Below are positions 9,724 through 19,587 of a stretch of DNA of 43,700 nt, in pieces. A program made the translations under genes and the position numbers. Every line of letters begins with the position of its first letter. The first letter of the stretch is position 1. Source of the DNA: Nitrosomonadales bacterium. GTDB taxonomy: Bacteria > Pseudomonadota > Gammaproteobacteria > Burkholderiales > Gallionellaceae. The notes below the pieces were generated by a model. The model ran no database searches. It saw only the letters and a list, made by a program, of their open reading frames with translations, and was not told the DNA's origin. Where the stretch lies: contig JAHFRC010000008.1 in the NCBI GenBank assembly GCA_023259015.1, forward strand, positions 1 to 43,700, given 5' to 3'.

Positions 9724-11216
9724 TGGCCGCCACCACCTTGATGATCCAGGGCACGACTTCCGATGCAGGCAAGAGCCTGTTGGCCACGGCACTGTGTCGC
9801 TGGCTGGTGCGGCAAGGCATCAGCGTCGCGCCATTCAAGCCGCAGAATATGGCGCTGAACAGCGCAGTAACGGAGGATGACGGCGAAATCGGGCGCGCAC
9901 AGGCAGTGCAGGCTACTGCCTGTCGTATCGCACCACACACCGACATGAATCCGGTGCTGCTTAAACCCAACAGCGACACCGGTGCGCAGGTCATCATCCA
10001 CGGACGCGCCATCGGCAATCAGGATGCGCGCGCTTATCACGACTATAAACGTGTGGCACGCGCGGCAGTACTGCAATCGCATGCGCGGCTTGCGGCGCAC
10101 TATCAGGTTATCGTCGCCGAAGGCGCGGGATCGCCCGCCGAGATCAACCTGCGCGCAAACGACATCGCCAACATGGGGTTCGCCGAGGCGGTGGATTGCA
10201 AGGTGATCCTGATCGCCGACATCGACCGGGGCGGTGTGTTTGCCCATCTGGTGGGCACACTGGCGCTGTTGTCCGCCAGCGAACGGGAACGTGTGGCGGG
10301 TTTCGTCATCAACCGTTTTCGCGGTGATTTGAGCCTGCTGCAACCGGGGCTGGATTGGCTGGAGCGCGAGACCGGCAAATCGGTGCTGGGCGTCCTGCCC
10401 TGTCTGCACGGACTGCATCTGGATGCTGAGGATGCATTACCTGTTTCCCATGCTCGCGCTCAACCGCATGATGGCAACAAGTTGCGCGTGATCGTGCCGG
10501 CATTGCCGCGCATCAGCAACCACACCGATTTCGATGCACTGCGCGCGCATCTGCAAGTCGATTTGCATTTTATTGCGCCGGGCGAGAAACCGCCGGCTGC
10601 CGACCTGGTGATCCTGCCCGGCTCGAAAAACGTGCGCGCCGATCTGGATTTTTTACGCGCACAGGGCTGGGAAAATTACTTACAACGTCATCTGCGCTAC
10701 AGCGGCAAGCTCATCGGCATCTGCGGCGGCTTTCAAATGCTGGGCCGGTGGCTGCACGACCCGCACGGCGTGGAAGGAGCGGCGGGCAGCAGCGCGGGGC
10801 TGGGCTGGCTGGATATGGAAACCACATTGCAGCGCGACAAGCAGTTGCGCAATTGCAGCGGAAAACTGGCATTCGGTAATGCGCAAGTAAAGGGCTACGA
10901 GATACATGCCGGCATCAGCAGCGGTGCGGCGCTGGCACGCCCTGCGCTGTGGCTGGAGCATGGTGCGGATGGCGCCATGAGTGAAGACCGGCAAATACTC
11001 GGCACTTATCTGCACGGCCTGTTCGATACTCCGGCGGTATGTGCATCGCTATTGAGCTGGGCCGGATTGCACGATGCGGACGCCCTCAATTACACCGCGC
11101 TACGCGAGGCCACGCTGGAGCGCTTGGCAGATATGGTAGAACAGCATCTCGATACTTCGCGCTTGCGCCAACTGCTCGGTTTATCCTGCGATGAGGAGGT
11201 GTTGTGCGCACCCTGA
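9723..11216 (+). CDS. cobQ: Cobyric acid synthase
   Basis: [62 protein letters not shown]. Confidence 0.96.
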   Translation: MAATTLMIQGTTSDAGKSLLATALCRWLVRQGISVAPFKPQNMALNSAVTEDDGEIGRAQAVQATACRIAPHTDMNPVLLKPNSDTGAQVIIHGRAIGNQDARAYHDYKRVARAAVLQSHARLAAHYQVIVAEGAGSPAEINLRANDIANMGFAEAVDCKVILIADIDRGGVFAHLVGTLALLSASERERVAGFVINRFRGDLSLLQPGLDWLERETGKSVLGVLPCLHGLHLDAEDALPVSHARAQPHDGNKLRVIVPALPRISNHTDFDALRAHLQVDLHFIAPGEKPPAADLVILPGSKNVRADLDFLRAQGWENYLQRHLRYSGKLIGICGGFQMLGRWLHDPHGVEGAAGSSAGLGWLDMETTLQRDKQLRNCSGKLAFGNAQVKGYEIHAGISSGAALARPALWLEHGADGAMSEDRQILGTYLHGLFDTPAVCASLLSWAGLHDADALNYTALREATLERLADMVEQHLDTSRLRQLLGLSCDEEVLCAP

Positions 11217-11719
11217 TCCTCGGCGGCGCGCGCTCCGGCAAAAGCCGGCTGGCAGAGCGCATGGCGCAGGAAAGCCAACTCGCCGTCACCTATATCGCCA
11301 CGGCGCAGCCACAGGATGCGGAAATGGCGCAACGCATTGCCGCGCACCGCGCGCACCGCCCGGCGCACTGGGCGAGCATTGAAGAGCCGCTGGCGCTGGC
11401 TGCCGCACTGCAACGCCACGCCGCAGAAAATCACTGCGTGCTGGTGGATTGCCTGACGCTGTGGTTGACTAACCTGCTGCTGCACCCCGATACCGCCATG
11501 TTCGAACGCGAACGCGCGGCATTGCTTGATATTCTGCCAGAGTTGCCAGGCCAGATCATTCTGGTCAGCAACGAAACCGGTTTGGGTATCGTGCCGCTGG
11601 GCGAAATTACGCGCCGCTACTGCGACGAAGCGGGCTGGCTGCACCAGGAATTGGCGACAAGGTGCGAGCGCGTGCTGCTCACCGTTGCCGGAATCCCACT
11701 CACCCTGAAAGGAACATGA
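11204..11719 (+). CDS. cobU: Adenosylcobinamide kinase / adenosylcobinamide-phosphate guanylyltransferase
   Basis: GTG start; [56 protein letters not shown]. Confidence 0.96.
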   Translation: MRTLILGGARSGKSRLAERMAQESQLAVTYIATAQPQDAEMAQRIAAHRAHRPAHWASIEEPLALAAALQRHAAENHCVLVDCLTLWLTNLLLHPDTAMFERERAALLDILPELPGQIILVSNETGLGIVPLGEITRRYCDEAGWLHQELATRCERVLLTVAGIPLTLKGT

Positions 11720-12771
11720 AAATGCCGGATTGGATCAATCTTCCCGTTAAACCACTCGACCTCAAAACAGGAACAGCGGCGCTCGCGCGCCAGGCACAAT
11801 TGACCAAACCGCCCGGCTCGCTGGGGCAACTGGAGGCGCTGGCGGTGCAACTGGCCACGATGCAGGGCATGGAACGGCCGGCGGTAGATCAAGCCGCCAT
11901 CATCATATTTGCCGCTGACCATGGCATTGCGGCAGAAAATGTATCCGCCTTCCCGCAGGCGGTTACCGGCGAGATGGTGAAAAACTTTGCGCGCGGCGGT
12001 GCAGCGATCAGCGTGCTGGCAAAGACACTTGGTGTGCGGCTGGAAGTGGTGAATCTCGGCACGGTGAATGATCCGGGCGAATTGCCGGGTGTGGTGCGCG
12101 CAATCATTGCACCCGCCACCGCAAATTTCGCCGCAGCCCCGGCGATGACCGGGGCGCAGCTTGCGCAGGCGCTACAGGCGGGGCGCGACAGCGTACTGCG
12201 CGCGCGTGATCGTGGTGCGCAGATTTTTATTGGCGGTGAGATGGGCATCGCCAACACCACATCGGCGAGCGCCGTTGCCTGCGCGCTGCTGCGGGAATCG
12301 CCGCAACTGCTGGCGGGCCCGGGCACCGGACTGGACAACAAAGGCGTGGCGCACAAGGCAGCAGTAATCCAGCGTGCGCTGGATTTGCACCGTGCCAATT
12401 TAGCGCAGCCGCTGGATGTGCTGCGCCATGTGGGTGGCTTTGAAGTTGCGGCGCTGGCAGGCGCGTATCTGGCTACCGCGCAAAATGGCGTGCCGGTTCT
12501 GGTGGACGGCTTCATCAGCTCGGTTGCGGCGCTGGCTGCCGTACGCTTTAATCCGGAAGTGCGCAACTGGATGTTTTTCGGGCACGCCTCAGCCGAACCG
12601 GGACACCAGCGCGTACTCACCGCACTCGATGCGCAACCACTGTTGCAGCTCGGTATGCGCCTGGGCGAGGGCAGCGGCGCGGCCACCGCCCTGCCCTTGC
12701 TGCGCTTGGCCTGCGCGCTGCATAACGGCATGGCGACTTTTGCCGAGGCGGCGGTCTCCGGAAAACTGTAG
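11716..12771 (+). CDS. cobT: Nicotinate-nucleotide--dimethylbenzimidazole phosphoribosyltransferase
   Basis: [78 protein letters not shown]. Confidence 0.97.
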   Translation: MKMPDWINLPVKPLDLKTGTAALARQAQLTKPPGSLGQLEALAVQLATMQGMERPAVDQAAIIIFAADHGIAAENVSAFPQAVTGEMVKNFARGGAAISVLAKTLGVRLEVVNLGTVNDPGELPGVVRAIIAPATANFAAAPAMTGAQLAQALQAGRDSVLRARDRGAQIFIGGEMGIANTTSASAVACALLRESPQLLAGPGTGLDNKGVAHKAAVIQRALDLHRANLAQPLDVLRHVGGFEVAALAGAYLATAQNGVPVLVDGFISSVAALAAVRFNPEVRNWMFFGHASAEPGHQRVLTALDAQPLLQLGMRLGEGSGAATALPLLRLACALHNGMATFAEAAVSGKL

Positions 12772-12786
12772 CCAAGGAATGCATTG

Positions 12787-13347
12787 ATGCCGCTTGCCAT
12801 TGGTTTGCTGCGCCACGGTGATACCGGCCTTTCCGGTTTTCGCGGCGCGCTGGATGATGAACTTGCACCGCTGGGCTGGCGGCAAATGGAACAGGCAATC
12901 ACAGGCAAGGAATGGGATATGGTGATCAGTTCGCCGCGCCTGCGTTGCGCGGCCTTTGCGCAAATGCTGGCGGCACGCTACGGACTGCCGCTGCATCTGG
13001 ACGAGCGGCTGGCGGAAATGCACTTCGGCGCATGGGAAGGCAAGACAGCGGCGGAATTGATGCAGAGTGACGCCGAAGCGCTGCAAAATTTCTGGCAAGA
13101 CCCGGAACGTTACCCGCCTCCGGAAGGGGAGCACATGGAAAAGTTCAGCGCACGCGTACTGCAAGCGTGGAGCGACATCCAGCAACAATGCGCCGGGCAG
13201 CGCGTGCTGGTGGTGACGCATGGCGGGGTGATCCGGCGCATCCTCTGCCACGTGCGCGGCTTGCCGCTCGGCGAATTGCTGTCGCTGGAAGTGGCGCATG
13301 GTTCGCTGCACATGAGTTGCCCGAACGGGACGGAGAAAACCCCATGA
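12787..13347 (+). CDS. cobC: Histidine phosphatase family protein, probable alpha-ribazole phosphatase
   Basis: LLRHGDTGL; ERLAEMHFGAWEGKTAAEL; VTHGGVIRRILC; operon context. Confidence 0.88.
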   Translation: MPLAIGLLRHGDTGLSGFRGALDDELAPLGWRQMEQAITGKEWDMVISSPRLRCAAFAQMLAARYGLPLHLDERLAEMHFGAWEGKTAAELMQSDAEALQNFWQDPERYPPPEGEHMEKFSARVLQAWSDIQQQCAGQRVLVVTHGGVIRRILCHVRGLPLGELLSLEVAHGSLHMSCPNGTEKTP

Positions 13348-14090
13348 GTTTTTTGCGCCCGCTGTGGGTCGCCATGCAATTGCTTACCCGTTTGCCTGCG
13401 CCGCAAAGCGGCGCAGCGGATGCAGTGGCGGCGGGAAGGTCGCTGCTGTGCTATCCGCTGGTGGGCTTGTTGATCGGAGCAATACTCGCTGCTGCGGACA
13501 GGCTGCTCGCGCCCTATTTTCCGCCATTGCTGCTGGCCGCGCTGCTGCTTGCGTTGTGGGTGGCGCTCACCGGCGCGTTGCATCTGGACGGGCTGGCAGA
13601 CAGCGCAGACGGCTGGCTGGGCGGCTTTGGCGACCGCGAGCGCACGCTGGCGATCATGCACGACTCTCGCAGTGGATCGGCAGCCATCGTCGCTGTTGCG
13701 TTAGTGCTGTTGTTGAAATTTTCCGCGCTGACGGCCATTGCTGGTACGCAGCATTGGCGCGAGTTATTGCTCGTGCCAATGCTCGGGCGTGCCCTGTTGC
13801 CGTTGCTGTTCTTGACCACGCCATGCGCGCGCCCGGACGGTATGGCGGCCAGCCTGGCTATCCATCTGCCACGCCGCGCCGCATGGCTGGTGGTAGCGCT
13901 AAGCCTGTTGTTGGTGGTGCTGGCCGCGCCATCAGGGATAAAGCTGGCAGCGATCGGCCTATTGGTTTTTATTGCACTGCGCCAGATGATGCTGGCGCGC
14001 ATCAGCGGCATGACAGGCGATACGGCGGGAGCGCTGGTGGAATTGGTGGAAACCGCCGCCCTTATAATGCTTGCTGCCTGTCTGTATTAA
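13344..14090 (+). CDS. cobS: Adenosylcobinamide-GDP ribazoletransferase
   Basis: MQLLTRLPAP; TGALHLDGLADSADGWLGG; DRERTLAIMHDSRSGSAA; GMTGDTAGALVELVE. Confidence 0.95.
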   Translation: MSFLRPLWVAMQLLTRLPAPQSGAADAVAAGRSLLCYPLVGLLIGAILAAADRLLAPYFPPLLLAALLLALWVALTGALHLDGLADSADGWLGGFGDRERTLAIMHDSRSGSAAIVAVALVLLLKFSALTAIAGTQHWRELLLVPMLGRALLPLLFLTTPCARPDGMAASLAIHLPRRAAWLVVALSLLLVVLAAPSGIKLAAIGLLVFIALRQMMLARISGMTGDTAGALVELVETAALIMLAACLY

Positions 14091-14116
14091 TGCGTTTTCT
14101 GGTAAAAGTGCGCGCT

Positions 14117-14541
14117 ATGAATATGACCAGCTCCCAGCTTTAACCTCTGCCTGCTCGGTTACGTCAAACCCTACTGGCGCGCCTTTGAGGTATCCATACT
14201 CGGCATGGTAGCAACCGCAGCTACAGAACCGCTGCGGCCAGCACTGCTAATTCCAATTCCATTTCATCGGTGAAACTATGTTGGCTTCCTCGCTCACTCC
14301 TGATGGAACTACTAGCCATTCGACTAAGCCCGCAAGCGGGCAAGTCGCTGGTTATAGCCGTGCTACCTGCACTGTCTTCGTCGTTCGCTCGTCGCCGCCT
14401 TGTTTGACCTTCGAAATAGAATTGGAATAAAACCCATGCTGGACGGCATATTTATGCATAAGGACGATACCGTCCCGTTTGTTTCCGATATTTGTTCTGG
14501 CAATCTTTTTCGTGCGCGGCTTGGCCTCTTTTGTGGGTGCT
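14117..14541 (+). pseudogene. msbA: 5'-terminal remnant of msbA (lipid A export ABC transporter), frameshifted, truncated and interrupted by an inverted-repeat element
   Basis: MNMTSSQL-(frameshift)-NLCLLGYVKPYWRAFEVSILGMVATAATEPLRPALL | element | KPMLDGIFMHKDDTV-(frameshift)-PIFVLAIFFVRGLASFVGA; matches the order of MsbA TM1-TM2. Confidence 0.82.
14251..14427. mobile_element. 177-bp inverted-repeat (MITE-like) element inserted in the msbA remnant, flanked by TAA
   Basis: Left end TTCCAATTCCATTTC and right end GAAATAGAATTGGAA (one mismatch); removing the element plus one TAA restores CTG CTA AAA CCC (Leu-Leu-Lys-Pro) in msbA; internal GCCCGC-AA-GCGGGC hairpin. Confidence 0.72.
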
Positions 14542-14613
14542 AAAAGTTGACAGCCACTCCTGCAGCCATTAAATTCCATATCCCGGCAACTCAGCCAATC
14601 AAAGGAGATAACC

Positions 14614-15216
14614 ATGTCCGTTCTTGTTGGTAAACCCGCCCCTGATTTCAGCGCCGTTGCCGTGACGGGCAACAACGAATTCAACGCAAGCTTTAATTTG
14701 ACGAAACACATAGAAGGAAAATATGCCGTACTATTTTTCTATCCGCTGGATTTCACTTTCGTCTGTCCTTCCGAGCTGATCGCTTTCGATCATCGCCTGG
14801 ACGAGTTCAAGGAGCGTAATGTGGAGGTGATCGGCGTTTCAATTGACTCGCAATTCACCCATCTGGCATGGAAAAATACGCCCATCAATAATGGCGGCAT
14901 CGGCCATGTGCGCTACCCGCTGGTGGCGGATATCAAGCACGAAATCTGCAAGGCATACGATGTGGAAGCAGGTGGCGGCGTGGCTTACCGCGGCTCATTC
15001 CTGATTGACCGCGTCGGCGTGGTGCGCCATCAGGTGGTGAATGACCTGCCGCTGGGACGCAACATCGACGAAATGCTGCGCATGGTGGACGCGCTGCAAT
15101 TCCACGAAGAGCATGGCGAAGTCTGCCCCGCCGGCTGGCATAAGGGCAAGGCGGGCATGGGCGCCTCTACCGAGGGTGTGGCGAAGTACCTGGCTGAACA
15201 TGCCAAGGAGCTATAA
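14614..15216 (+). CDS. ahpC: Typical 2-Cys peroxiredoxin (AhpC/TSA family)
   Basis: FYPLDFTFVCPSELIAF (peroxidatic Cys) and HGEVCPAGWHKG (resolving Cys); RBS aaaggagataacc. Confidence 0.93.
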   Translation: MSVLVGKPAPDFSAVAVTGNNEFNASFNLTKHIEGKYAVLFFYPLDFTFVCPSELIAFDHRLDEFKERNVEVIGVSIDSQFTHLAWKNTPINNGGIGHVRYPLVADIKHEICKAYDVEAGGGVAYRGSFLIDRVGVVRHQVVNDLPLGRNIDEMLRMVDALQFHEEHGEVCPAGWHKGKAGMGASTEGVAKYLAEHAKEL

Positions 15217-15220
15217 GCTG

Positions 15221-15835
15221 TCATAAGCCTCTCCTTTCCCTCGCATCCATCAGATTTTTCATGCAGGATGAAAGCCTGTCGGCCTCATTCTGCGTGATGC
15301 GCTCATTGAATTCGTACACATCCTCCGTCTCATCCTCATTTTTGGTGAACCCAATCCTGAAATTTGCCAGCGGTATCGCAATCAGTAAATTTATCGCGGT
15401 ATCCCATTCCATGGGCGCCATATACCCCTCGTTATGCGGGCTGCCCCCGTTTTCATTGGCCAGGAATTGAACCCCGGAGTCGGTTTTTATCCAGCCCTTG
15501 CGGATTTTTCCGGCGCTTGTATACCTGAGCTTGCCGTCCTGTATCAGGGGTTTGCCATCCCGCATGATTATTCTCTTGGCGTCCACCTTGAACATCCCAA
15601 ACAGCATCCCGGAATCTTTCATCGACACCATGACCAATGCATTAATCCATAAATTATCCTTCGTTTCCCCGGTTATTCTTAATCCGCACCCCGACTGTTC
15701 GCCATTCCTGAAATACCCAATTGCCGCCTGGTATTGGTTCAATGCGACGACCGGGGAAGGCGGGTTGGCCAGAGCCTGAAGCGGCAGAAATGCGCCAAAG
15801 AAAAACATCAACTGTTTCACGAAATCCTTCTTCAC
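15221..15835 (-). CDS. Hypothetical secreted protein
   Basis: 204 aa, signal peptide MKKDFVKQLMFFFGAFLPLQALA; no family recognised. Confidence 0.65.
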   Translation of the reverse strand: MKKDFVKQLMFFFGAFLPLQALANPPSPVVALNQYQAAIGYFRNGEQSGCGLRITGETKDNLWINALVMVSMKDSGMLFGMFKVDAKRIIMRDGKPLIQDGKLRYTSAGKIRKGWIKTDSGVQFLANENGGSPHNEGYMAPMEWDTAINLLIAIPLANFRIGFTKNEDETEDVYEFNERITQNEADRLSSCMKNLMDARERRGL

Positions 15836-15979
15836 TTAATCAACGATGATCTGGAATTGCTGTGGTTGGGTTTGCAATTGTTTTGGGCAACTTGTTTGAT
15901 GATGAATAATAACGCTACAAGAGGCAAGAATGTTCGGTTATTCTTGGATTTTGCAAAAATTAACCTTTACGGATCAAGT

Positions 15980-16444
15980 ATGCGTTACTGGCTGATGAAA
16001 ACCGAGCCATCCGATTGCAGCATTGACGACCTCGCTGCCATGCCCGGCCAAACCGTGGCATGGTATGGGGTTCGCAACTATCAGGCGCGCAACTTCATGC
16101 GTGACCAGATGCGCGCAGGAGATGGTGCGCTATTCTACCATTCCAATTGTGCCACACCGGGCATTGCCGGTATCGCGCGCGTTGCCAGCACGGTTTATCC
16201 GGATGCCACGCAGTTTGAGCGCAACAGCAAATACTACGATCCCAAGGCTACGCCGGAGACCCCGCGCTGGTTCAATGTGGATGTGCAATTGGTGCGTAAA
16301 ATTCCGCTTATCCCGATCCGGGAATTGCGCCGGCATCCGGAACTGGAAAGAATGCGCGCCCTGCAGCGCGGCAACCGCCTTTCCATCACCCCGCTTGATC
16401 CGGCGGAGTGGAATTTCATCCTGAAAAATCTGGTGCGCGATTGA
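15980..16444 (+). CDS. EVE domain-containing protein
   Basis: MRYWLMKTEPSDCSIDDL...TVAWYGVRNYQARNFMRDQMRAGDGALFYHSN; typical EVE/thymocyte nuclear protein 1-like. Confidence 0.93.
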   Translation: MRYWLMKTEPSDCSIDDLAAMPGQTVAWYGVRNYQARNFMRDQMRAGDGALFYHSNCATPGIAGIARVASTVYPDATQFERNSKYYDPKATPETPRWFNVDVQLVRKIPLIPIRELRRHPELERMRALQRGNRLSITPLDPAEWNFILKNLVRD

Positions 16445-17244
16445 TGGAATGGTATGCGGCATATCTCGCGCTGGGTGCCTTTGTCGGCTTCTTCGCGGGG
16501 CTGTTCGGCATCGGCGGCGGCCTCGTGCTCGTACCCGTATTGAGCATATTGTTTGAGGCGCAAAACCTCGCTACCCAAAGCAATCTGCACCTTCTCGCCC
16601 TTGGCACCTCGATGGCCGCCATTATTCTCAGCGCCGTATCCAGCGCCTATACACACCATGGCCATGGCGCAGTCAACATCATTATTGTGCGCGCCATTAC
16701 GCCCGGCTTGCTGCTCGGCACCGCGCTTGGCACCTTGCTCGCCAGCCATGCAGCACCGGTTTACCTGATAGCATTCTTTGCGTTGTTCGTGTATTTTGCC
16801 GCACTGCAAATGTTGCTCAACCTCAAACCCAAGGCTGCGTGGCAGTTGCCCGGGCGATTAGGCATGACGCTGGCCGGCGCCGTTATCGGCACCATCAGCA
16901 GCCTGGTTTCCATCGGCGGCGGAACCCTCAGCGTTCCCTTCATGCTGCTGCATGACATACCCCTCAAACAAGCCATCGGCACCTCGGCCGCACTCGGCCT
17001 GCCCATCGCCATCGGAGGCACAATCGGCTACATCGTGACGGGTTTGACAGTGGATGCCTTGCCGCCCAATACCCTGGGATTTGTTTATCTGCCCGCTTTG
17101 TTCTGGGTTGCAATCGCCAGCATCATTACCGCGCCACTTGGCGCGAAAGCCACGCACCGCCTGCCGCTCAAGCTGTTGCGGCGCGGCTTTGCCGTATTGC
17201 TGCTGTTACTGGCGACGAAGATGCTGTTGAAGGTGTTGGGTTGA
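16444..17244 (+). CDS. Sulfite exporter TauE/SafE family protein
   Basis: GFFAGLFGIGGGLVLVPVL and second half-repeat GTISSLVSIGGGTLSVPFML; start overlaps stop of upstream gene. Confidence 0.93.
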   Translation: MEWYAAYLALGAFVGFFAGLFGIGGGLVLVPVLSILFEAQNLATQSNLHLLALGTSMAAIILSAVSSAYTHHGHGAVNIIIVRAITPGLLLGTALGTLLASHAAPVYLIAFFALFVYFAALQMLLNLKPKAAWQLPGRLGMTLAGAVIGTISSLVSIGGGTLSVPFMLLHDIPLKQAIGTSAALGLPIAIGGTIGYIVTGLTVDALPPNTLGFVYLPALFWVAIASIITAPLGAKATHRLPLKLLRRGFAVLLLLLATKMLLKVLG

Positions 17245-17277
17245 TCAGGTGAGGGCAGAAGGAATCCATCTACCAAA

Positions 17278-19113
17278 TTACCGGGGGTGGATGGCGGAAA
17301 TATATTTCCGGTCTTCGCCCAGGATGTGCCCGCCCAGCCAATTGGACAGGAATGCAATAAGTTCGGTTTCGATATGGTCGCGCAGACCGAGGTTGTATTG
17401 CTGGCGGATTTCCTTGATCTTGGTCATTGCTTTGTTATGGATCTGGCGATGGCTTTCCAGGCCGGGGTAGTTGTATTTTTCCAGCAGCTCTTCTTCGCGC
17501 CGGAAGTGGCTCAAGGTGTAATTTACCATTTCATCCAGCACCCAGCTTATGACATGCCGGTTCCCCACGATTTGCGAAAGGTAGAGCTGGTTGAACAGGG
17601 CGACCATGCCTTGGTGGTCACGGTCGATGGCGTCATTGCCCACGCTCATGTCGGGGGTCCATTCGATCAGTCCGACGAAGGTGCGTTTCTTCATGATCAA
17701 GAGAAAGGCGTCTACAATTTTGGGGTCGAACTGGCTTCCCGCGCGTTCGCTTATGAAGTCGATGGCTTCCTGCAACGGCCACGGCTCCTTGTAGGGGCGC
17801 CTGTGGGTGAGGGCGTCGAAGACGTCCACGATAGCCACGATACGGGCGGCCAGCGGAATCTGGTCGCCTGACAGCTTGTCGGGATAGCCCTTGCCGTTGT
17901 ACCACTCGTGGTGCCAGCGGGCGACCTGATAACCCAGCCTTAGGTAGTTGTTGTCTTCGGCCATCTGCGCCGCCCTGGACAGGATTTCGCTTCCAACCAC
18001 GGTGTGGGTTTCGACAGCGCTTCGCTCATTGGTGTCGAGTGTGCCAGGCTTGAGAAGAATGCGCTCTGAAACGGCGACTTTGCCCACGTCGTGCAGGATG
18101 CTGGCAATCCCTATCTGGTCAAAGGGGATGTCGCCCGAATTATCGGCATGCCCCCGCTCGTGGAGAGTCCAGGCTATTTCATCGGTGAGGCGCGCCACAC
18201 GGAGCACATGGTCGCCGGTGTCGGTATCCTTGTACTCAGCCAGGTAGCCCATGGATACGACAGTTGCGCGCTGGAGGCGGCGCACGAGCTCCTGATTGTA
18301 GAGCTGGTCGAATTTAAGTGAAGCCGCCTGAATAAAAGCCTGGAGGGAAGCCTGCTCTATCAGGCCGAGAGGTTCGCGGCGCGGCAGGTAAAATACAATG
18401 GAATCGTTGGCCTGGGATTGCCTGCGCAAGACAAGATCATAGCCGTTTTGCGAAACGCCAGAACCGGTCAACGCGGATTGAATCCTCTCATCGCGGATGT
18501 GGTCGAGCGTTTTCCCGGCCATTGGGGCGAACTGGCCAGAGCCGCTGACAACCAGAATATATTGCCCTGCGCTCGCATCGACTGAATGGGAAACCGCAAA
18601 AATCCCTCCCTCCGATGCGATACCCATCTGATCCAGAGTTGCAAGGGCTTGCAACCCAAGGCTGGGGATGGTTTGACATTCATTGATGGCTGCCGCGCCC
18701 TTCAGGGCAATGTGCTGGATGGAAAGCAAACGGCTGGTGTGAATGCCATCGCGAACGGCCTGAACCGAGGCATCTGTGGAAGGTTGCAGCAAAACCCGCA
18801 CACCGGGCTTGTCTGCCAGCCGTTCCATGGCTTGCTGGCTGGGCGGGCAGATGAACCGTGCCAGCAACTGGATGCAGGGGTTTGAAACCTGCTGGAAAAT
18901 TTGATCCAGTTGTTCGGCCCATAGCTGGTTTTTTTCGCTATCGATATCCACGGCAATCAACGCGGTATCGGCGCGTGCGGCGATGGGCAACAGATCATGG
19001 ATGCTGCTGCTGATGGTCAGGGTGCCATGCGCATCCTGACTGAACAAACTGGAGAGTGAATGCACAAAATCCGCATCATTGGAGCTCACAGCCACGACAA
19101 GATCAATGTTCAT
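17278..19113 (-). CDS. HD-GYP domain protein (probable c-di-GMP phosphodiesterase) with C-terminal bacteriohemerythrin domain
   Basis: HD-GYP: ILHDVGKVAVSERILLKPG, THTVVGSEIL, HHEWYNGKGYP, VDVFDALTHRRPYK; hemerythrin: RDHQGM, HFRREEELL, HRQIHNKA, HILGEDRKY. Confidence 0.92.
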   Translation of the reverse strand: MNIDLVVAVSSNDADFVHSLSSLFSQDAHGTLTISSSIHDLLPIAARADTALIAVDIDSEKNQLWAEQLDQIFQQVSNPCIQLLARFICPPSQQAMERLADKPGVRVLLQPSTDASVQAVRDGIHTSRLLSIQHIALKGAAAINECQTIPSLGLQALATLDQMGIASEGGIFAVSHSVDASAGQYILVVSGSGQFAPMAGKTLDHIRDERIQSALTGSGVSQNGYDLVLRRQSQANDSIVFYLPRREPLGLIEQASLQAFIQAASLKFDQLYNQELVRRLQRATVVSMGYLAEYKDTDTGDHVLRVARLTDEIAWTLHERGHADNSGDIPFDQIGIASILHDVGKVAVSERILLKPGTLDTNERSAVETHTVVGSEILSRAAQMAEDNNYLRLGYQVARWHHEWYNGKGYPDKLSGDQIPLAARIVAIVDVFDALTHRRPYKEPWPLQEAIDFISERAGSQFDPKIVDAFLLIMKKRTFVGLIEWTPDMSVGNDAIDRDHQGMVALFNQLYLSQIVGNRHVISWVLDEMVNYTLSHFRREEELLEKYNYPGLESHRQIHNKAMTKIKEIRQQYNLGLRDHIETELIAFLSNWLGGHILGEDRKYISAIHPR

Positions 19114-19587
19114 TTTTTGCGCATGGATTTAGGATTGGGTTGTTGTTTGATGCGGGATGTGGCTTATAGTGTTTGCGATGTCTGGGTTTCGTCACTGGTT
19201 TAATTGTAGCATTCAGTAGTGAGGTAAGCTGAAAAAATGGACACCGGCACTTGGTCAGTGGCGGATCTTTGAAGACGAAAATGCGGATATATTTGGCGGC
19301 ATGTTCCACTTCCGGGTTCAGAAAACGTGGTAGGCTTCTCGAACCATGCAATCCTGATCTTGAATTGTTTGCATCACAAACTGGTAATCGAAGGTGGCCT
19401 TGAGGCTGTGCAATAACCAAGATTGGCATATTGCATCAGAATGTTAGGGTGCATGCGTAGCGGAGCGCATTCAACAAGACAACCCATGTACACCACTCCT
19501 TCGGGTTGGCTGTTGACGCTAAAATCATAAAGTGATTTAATTTTCAGATGTAATATGCTCTCGGATAAAATCAAAAAGGCAACCTGC

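Noticed and set aside
11889-12908. 339-aa ORF antisense to cobT/cobC
   Set aside because: Low-complexity Ser/Pro/Ala-rich translation opposite conserved cobT; a codon-bias artefact
14352-14711. 119-aa minus-strand ORF over the msbA remnant and ahpC start
   Set aside because: Crosses the inverted-repeat element and the antisense of msbA/ahpC; translation explained by those features
19120-19560. Possible IS remnant or small gene between the two HD-GYP genes (e.g. tggacaccggcact, short minus-strand ORFs)
   Set aside because: No inverted-repeat pair, no convincing transposase fragment
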